Shown: positions 39,703 through 43,103 of the stretch, one piece after another | Numbering within the stretch: the first letter of the stretch is position 1 | Layout: the number at the start of each line of letters is the position of its first letter | Origin: UBA3478 sp964217345 | GTDB lineage: Bacteria; Bacteroidota; Bacteroidia; Flavobacteriales; Flavobacteriaceae | Assembly (NCBI GenBank): GCA_964217345.1 | Contig: CAXPJI010000008.1 | Coordinates: 1 to 43,103, forward strand | Direction: 5' to 3' | DNA length: 43,103 bases | Notes under the pieces: model-generated | Databases searched by the model: none | What the model was told of the DNA's origin: nothing | Seen by the model: the letters and a program-made list of their open reading frames with translations, nothing else | Position numbers and translations under genes: made by a program

Positions 39703-40763
39703 TGAAAAAAAAGACGATAGTGGTAGCGCCTCTTAATTGGGGGCTCGGGCATTCAACCCGGTGCATTCCGATTATTAAAGCTTTATTAGAGCGAGACTAT
39801 GAAGTAGTCTTAGCCTCTGATGGTGTAGCTCTAGGCCTACTCACTAAGGAATTTCCAGAACTAGCGAGTTTCGAACTACCCTCTTATCAAATTACCTACG
39901 CTTCTGACGGACGATTCTTCAAGCTCAAAATGATCTTTGACTCTCCCAAGATATTGAATGCTATGCGCAAAGAGAGAAAGGCCATTGAAAAAATCGCTAA
40001 AGAGGTGAATGCCAACGGAATCATATCAGATAATCGACTAGGTATTTACGTGAAGGGCATCCCGAACGTATTTATCACCCATCAACTTCGCGTACTCTCA
40101 GGAAGTACTACTCAAATTAGCTCGGCGATGCATCAACAAATCTTCAAAAAGTACGATGCTGTATGGGTACCAGATTTTGAAGGAGAGAACAACTTAACCG
40201 GTGAACTCGGACATCTTGATAAGAAACCACAAAGCCTCAAATACATGGGGCCTCTAAGTAGATTTGAGAAAAAATCGGTAGAGAAGGTTTACGATTTGAT
40301 GGTACTCTTATCAGGGCCAGAACCCCAACGCACCCTTCTTGAAAATCGATTGACAGAGGAGTTACAAACTTTTACTGGTCATATTCTTATGGTTCGCGGA
40401 GTTATCGAAAAAGAGCAAACACGGCAAGAAATGACCCTTGATTCAGGAACGATGCTCAAGGTTAATTTCATGAGATCTGAAGAGCTTTCACAAAGTGTTC
40501 AAGCCAGTGATTTTATTTTGTGTAGGTCGGGTTATACCACTGTTATGGATTTGGCTAAACTGGGAAAGAAAGCCTTTTTTATTCCTACACCCGGTCAATA
40601 TGAACAGGTTTATATTGCAGAAAGACTCGATAAACTGTGCATAGTTCCTAGTTGTAAACAAGAAGAATTTAGGCTTGACCAACTCGGGCGTATCTCTAGC
40701 TATTCAGGGCTTGACGCCTTCAGTTCAATAGTTGATTTCGATGAATTGTTTTCGGTTTTTTGA
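39702..40763 (+). CDS. GT-B fold glycosyltransferase (MurG/GT28-like)
   Basis: 353 aa. The N-terminal lobe begins VVAPLNWGLGHSTRCIPIIKALL (glycine-rich loop as in MurG and related GT1/GT28 enzymes), with GIISDNRLGIYVKGIPNVFITHQL. The C-terminal lobe holds the donor-binding segment SQSVQASDFILCRSGYTTVMDLAKLGKKAFFIPTPGQYEQ, matching the GT28 C-terminal pattern (A-D-x-x-x-x-R-S-G-x-x-T ... P-x-P-x-x-x-Q). It probably transfers a sugar from a nucleotide donor to an envelope glycan or lipid; acceptor unknown. Its final 64 bases overlap the convergent histidine kinase gene. Confidence 0.85.
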   Translation: MKKKTIVVAPLNWGLGHSTRCIPIIKALLERDYEVVLASDGVALGLLTKEFPELASFELPSYQITYASDGRFFKLKMIFDSPKILNAMRKERKAIEKIAKEVNANGIISDNRLGIYVKGIPNVFITHQLRVLSGSTTQISSAMHQQIFKKYDAVWVPDFEGENNLTGELGHLDKKPQSLKYMGPLSRFEKKSVEKVYDLMVLLSGPEPQRTLLENRLTEELQTFTGHILMVRGVIEKEQTRQEMTLDSGTMLKVNFMRSEELSQSVQASDFILCRSGYTTVMDLAKLGKKAFFIPTPGQYEQVYIAERLDKLCIVPSCKQEEFRLDQLGRISSYSGLDAFSSIVDFDELFSVF

Positions 40764-41791
40764 AGTGTGAAAGAGAATTCTGAGCCGATTTCAGGGGTAC
40801 TCTCAACATAGATTCGTTCACCGTGTGCTTCGATGATATGCTTAACAATTGATAAACCAAGTCCAGATCCACCCTGTTTTCTCGACCCACTTCGATCTAC
40901 TCGATAGAATCTTTCAAATAATCGAGGTAAATGTTCCTCTGAAATTCCTTGACCATTATCGGTAATTCTTACAATCCATTTGTGCTTGGTGAACTTCTCT
41001 ATAGCAACTTCAGTTGTCCCGCCCTGATCACCATATTTAATCGAATTTTCTATAAGGTTAATGAGTACCTGTTCAACCTTCTCGGCATCCCCGTTTGCCC
41101 ATAAAGGCTCTGAATAACTCTTGTCAAACAATAGCTTAATATCCTTTTTTGAAGCTTTGAGTTCAAGCATTTCAAAAACATTACTTATTAATTTATGGAT
41201 ATCAAAAACGGTACGGTTTAATTTCTCATAACCCGACTCTAATCGAGTAATGGTATCAAGATCGTTGACAATATGCAGAAGACGATCTACATTCTTGTTC
41301 GCTCTTTCTAGATATCTTTTACGAACCTTTTTATCCTGTAAAGCACCATCTAAAAGGGTTAAAATATAACCTTGGATGGTAAATAAAGGGGTCTTCATTT
41401 CGTGGGCTACATTACCCAAGAAATCTTTGCGATATTCTTCACGAATTTTGAGCGTCTCGATTTCAATTTTCTTGCCTCGAGCAAATTCTTCAATATCTGA
41501 AGTGAGTGATTTTAAATCGGTAGACACCCTCCCTTCCTTTAACTCAAAATCTTCTAACAGAGAAACTTCAGAGTAAAGATGCTGTAGTAGCTTGAACACA
41601 TATTTATCAACCCCAATTCTAAGAACAAGAAAATTTGTGATTAGCAATAGTGGTGTCAGAAGAAGCATATAAGCTGCGTTAAAACCTCCAATGACATATA
41701 ATAATCCTGAAATGAAGACGGTCGAGATTAGCGTTAGTATAATCGTATATCGAACGATGAACGAATTACTGTTTCTGAAATTTACTCCCAT
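40700..41791 (-). CDS. Sensor histidine kinase, PhoR-like
   Basis: 363 aa. Two transmembrane helices (about 13-33 and 39-60) with almost no periplasmic loop between them, then a short linker, HisKA domain with phosphorylated His130 (NVAHEMKTPLFTIQGY) and HATPase domain: NLIENSIKYG (N box), ITDNGQGIS (G1) and GGSGLGLSIVKHI (G2). The minimal sensor region suggests sensing in the membrane or through a partner. It lies 11 bases downstream of a PhoB-like regulator. The 28 or so C-terminal residues (after SFTLQK) are a polar tail partly encoded in the overlap with the glycosyltransferase gene. Confidence 0.93.
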   Translation of the reverse strand: MGVNFRNSNSFIVRYTIILTLISTVFISGLLYVIGGFNAAYMLLLTPLLLITNFLVLRIGVDKYVFKLLQHLYSEVSLLEDFELKEGRVSTDLKSLTSDIEEFARGKKIEIETLKIREEYRKDFLGNVAHEMKTPLFTIQGYILTLLDGALQDKKVRKRYLERANKNVDRLLHIVNDLDTITRLESGYEKLNRTVFDIHKLISNVFEMLELKASKKDIKLLFDKSYSEPLWANGDAEKVEQVLINLIENSIKYGDQGGTTEVAIEKFTKHKWIVRITDNGQGISEEHLPRLFERFYRVDRSGSRKQGGSGLGLSIVKHIIEAHGERIYVESTPEIGSEFSFTLQKTENNSSKSTIELKASSPE

Positions 41792-41802
41792 GATACAGTT
41801 CC

Positions 41803-42489
41803 TTATGGGATGAATTTATAACCTACCCCCTTTACAGTGGTAAAGTGCACATCTCCAATTTTCTCACGTAACTTTCGTATATGAACATCTATCGTTCTAC
41901 TACCAACGACTACCTCAGCTCCCCAAACCTTTTCTAAGATTGATTCTCGCTTAAATACTTTTCCTGGTTTTGAGGTAAGAAGGAGCAATAACTCGAATTC
42001 TTTTCTAGGAAGAATGAGCTCTTCTCCCTTATTAATCACTTTATACTCCTCACGATTAATTTCTAATTCACCAATCGATCTAACCGGCTCGTTTTCTATA
42101 GTATCTGCTTTACGTCTGCGGAGTAAGGCCTTTATTTTTGAGACTAACACTTTAGGCCGTATAGGCTTTTGAATATAATCATCTGCACCTGCATCGAAAC
42201 CTGCTAACTGCGAATAATCTTCTCCGCGAGCAGTTAAAAAGGTGATAATCGTATTTTCTAAACCTGGAGTAGCTCTTAAAATTTCACAAGCCTCGATTCC
42301 ATCCATCTCGGGCATCATAACATCTAAAATAATTAGATGAGGATCCTTTTTCTTAGCCTTGGCAATAGCCTCGATTCCATTTTTGGCGGTATAAACTTGA
42401 TAACCCTCTTGTGTTAGATTATATTGAATAATCTCAAGAATATCCTCTTCGTCATCAACCAATAAGATTCGGATGTTTTCATTTTTCAT
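41803..42489 (-). CDS. OmpR/PhoB-family response regulator
   Basis: 228 aa. Receiver domain: LLVDDEEDI (acidic pocket Asp12/Asp13), phospho-acceptor Asp56 in IILDVMMPEMDG, TARGEDYSQLAGFDAGADDYIQKP with the conserved Thr and Lys. The C-terminal winged helix has EFELLLLLTSKPGKVFKRESIL and GSRTIDVHIRKLREKIG (recognition helix). It pairs with the histidine kinase downstream. A TATCTTTA box (42521-42528, minus strand) 32 bases upstream is a weak promoter candidate. A phosphate-response role, as for PhoBR, is possible but not proven; the adjacent TonB-dependent receptor may be a target. Confidence 0.94.
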   Translation of the reverse strand: MKNENIRILLVDDEEDILEIIQYNLTQEGYQVYTAKNGIEAIAKAKKKDPHLIILDVMMPEMDGIEACEILRATPGLENTIITFLTARGEDYSQLAGFDAGADDYIQKPIRPKVLVSKIKALLRRRKADTIENEPVRSIGELEINREEYKVINKGEELILPRKEFELLLLLTSKPGKVFKRESILEKVWGAEVVVGSRTIDVHIRKLREKIGDVHFTTVKGVGYKFIP

Positions 42490-42561
42490 GAGACAGAGTT
42501 GCTTTTACGAGGATTCTGTATAAAGATAAGAAAACCCTCTTGTTGTGATCATTCATATCCA

Positions 42562-43103
42562 TTAGAAGCGCATAGTTAAACCTAATGACACATTAATACC
42601 AGGAGCAAAACTTGAGAACACATAGGTACTATCTCCAAAATAGTCGAATCGACTTTCAACAAGGTCGTTTAGTAAATTCTCAGCTTTTACAGAAAGTGTT
42701 GTATTCTTTGACTCACCTAAACGCTTACTAGCATTAAAATTCAAACTATTGAAAGGCTCTGTGAATACATCAGGGAATTGACCTACGCCAATTACTTGAA
42801 GTGCACGTCCTTGAACGTTGTAAAATAACCCAGCTTCGAATTCCTTATCAAAGTGATTGTAGGTAAATCCAGCATTAACGAGGTAAGGAGACTGTCCTTG
42901 TAACTGACGCTTAGCATCAACCTCTCGATCTAATGCTACCGACTTTCTTGCTTCAAACTCGTTTTGAGACATCTCAAGTTCTGAAACGATCAGAGAAGTG
43001 TTTACATTATAAGAAAGCCTATAAAAATCAGTCGAATAGATTGAGTTTCTCATCTCCATTTCAATACCATAAACGATTGCCTCTTGAGTATTTCTCGCAA
43101 TTA
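42562..43103 (-). CDS. TonB-dependent receptor, C-terminal part (5' end outside window)
   Basis: The frame is open to the right edge of the window; about 179 C-terminal residues are visible. It is made of alternating amphipathic strands of an outer membrane beta-barrel: NTQEAIVYGIEMEMRNSIY (the Y-G-I-E-x-E strand typical of these receptors), SPYLVNAGFTYNHFDKEFEAGLFYN, LNFNASKRLGESKNTTLSVKAENLLND and a final strand NVSLGLTMRF ending in Phe, the signal for barrel assembly. Such receptors import siderophores, vitamins or glycans with energy from TonB. The substrate is not visible. It lies 72 bases upstream of the response regulator gene on the same strand. Confidence 0.85.
   Translation of the reverse strand, partial: IARNTQEAIVYGIEMEMRNSIYSTDFYRLSYNVNTSLIVSELEMSQNEFEARKSVALDREVDAKRQLQGQSPYLVNAGFTYNHFDKEFEAGLFYNVQGRALQVIGVGQFPDVFTEPFNSLNFNASKRLGESKNTTLSVKAENLLNDLVESRFDYFGDSTYVFSSFAPGINVSLGLTMRF

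Noticed and set aside
40700..42489. Firm naming of the two-component pair as PhoR/PhoB
   Set aside because: No pst, phoU or phosphatase genes are present in the window; general OmpR/PhoB family similarity is not enough.
1..43103. tRNA/rRNA genes, riboswitches, insertion sequences, prophage
   Set aside because: All gaps are under about 90 bases and none shows cloverleaf, aptamer, transposase or integrase features.

Overview
The window is a densely packed chromosomal segment of a Bacteroidota bacterium, most likely a marine or aquatic Flavobacteriia. The signs are: the gene complement (mevalonate-pathway isoprenoid genes, YceI lipocalin-like proteins, a TonB-dependent receptor, a maltose phosphorylase locus, a TrxR-type ferredoxin reductase); promoter-like TTG/TTTG - N17-23 - TAnnTTTG elements instead of sigma70 boxes; and almost no Shine-Dalgarno sequences. 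Base composition is moderately AT-rich by eye. About 41 protein genes are supported. I see no tRNA, rRNA, CRISPR array, insertion sequence, prophage or origin. No non-coding stretch exceeds about 90 bases.

Layout. (1) 1-619 is the 3' end of a TolC-like efflux protein. (2) 609-6948 (minus) reads, in transcription order, Rieske lipoprotein, four-helix His-containing membrane protein, YceI, PAS protein, second YceI, aldehyde dehydrogenase, short MntR/DtxR-type repressor, and glycerol-3-phosphate dehydrogenase GlpD. (3) 6996-8501 (minus) is a lone GH32 fructan-hydrolase lipoprotein. (4) 8562-17101 (plus) is a tightly coupled eight-gene run: DUF2064/TIGR04282-type transferase, purine nucleoside phosphorylase, ArsM-like metalloid methyltransferase, FAD/NAD oxidoreductase, membrane polyferredoxin, DPM1-like GT2, cellulose-synthase-like GT2 and a GT-C-like membrane glycosyltransferase. 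(5) 17058-20906 (minus) is the isoprenoid block mvaD - mevalonate kinase - UbiA prenyltransferase - RluB. (6) 20975-23202 (plus) is glpK-glpF. (7) 23199-30516 (minus) is a maltose/alpha-glucan operon (Na+/sugar symporter, beta-phosphoglucomutase, GH65 phosphorylase, GH13 amylase) ending in a glycerophosphodiesterase. (8) 30581-35198 holds a secreted protein of unknown function, a penicillin-acylase-family lipoprotein and an MsbA-like ABC exporter. (9) 35208-39650 (minus) holds a ferredoxin / ferredoxin reductase / Nfu / Mrp Fe-S module, then ATL, LysE-family exporter and TrmB. (10) 39702-43103 holds a GT-B glycosyltransferase, a PhoR/PhoB-like two-component pair and the C-terminus of a TonB-dependent receptor.

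The most interesting part is 8562-17101. ArsM and a TIGR04282-type protein are recognised markers of arsenosugar biosynthesis, and a purine nucleoside phosphorylase fits removal of adenine from an arsenic-bearing adenosine. The classic radical-SAM enzyme ArsS is not in the window. Instead there is a flavoprotein-polyferredoxin redox pair and three lipid-linked-type glycosyltransferases. I infer a candidate arsenosugar or arsenolipid (more generally metalloid-sugar lipid) pathway of unusual composition.

The other recurrent theme is compaction. Five of six convergent gene pairs overlap (4 to 64 bases), and many same-strand neighbours share stop/start bases (TAATG, TAGTG, TGATG, ATGA), implying translational coupling and few intrinsic terminators.
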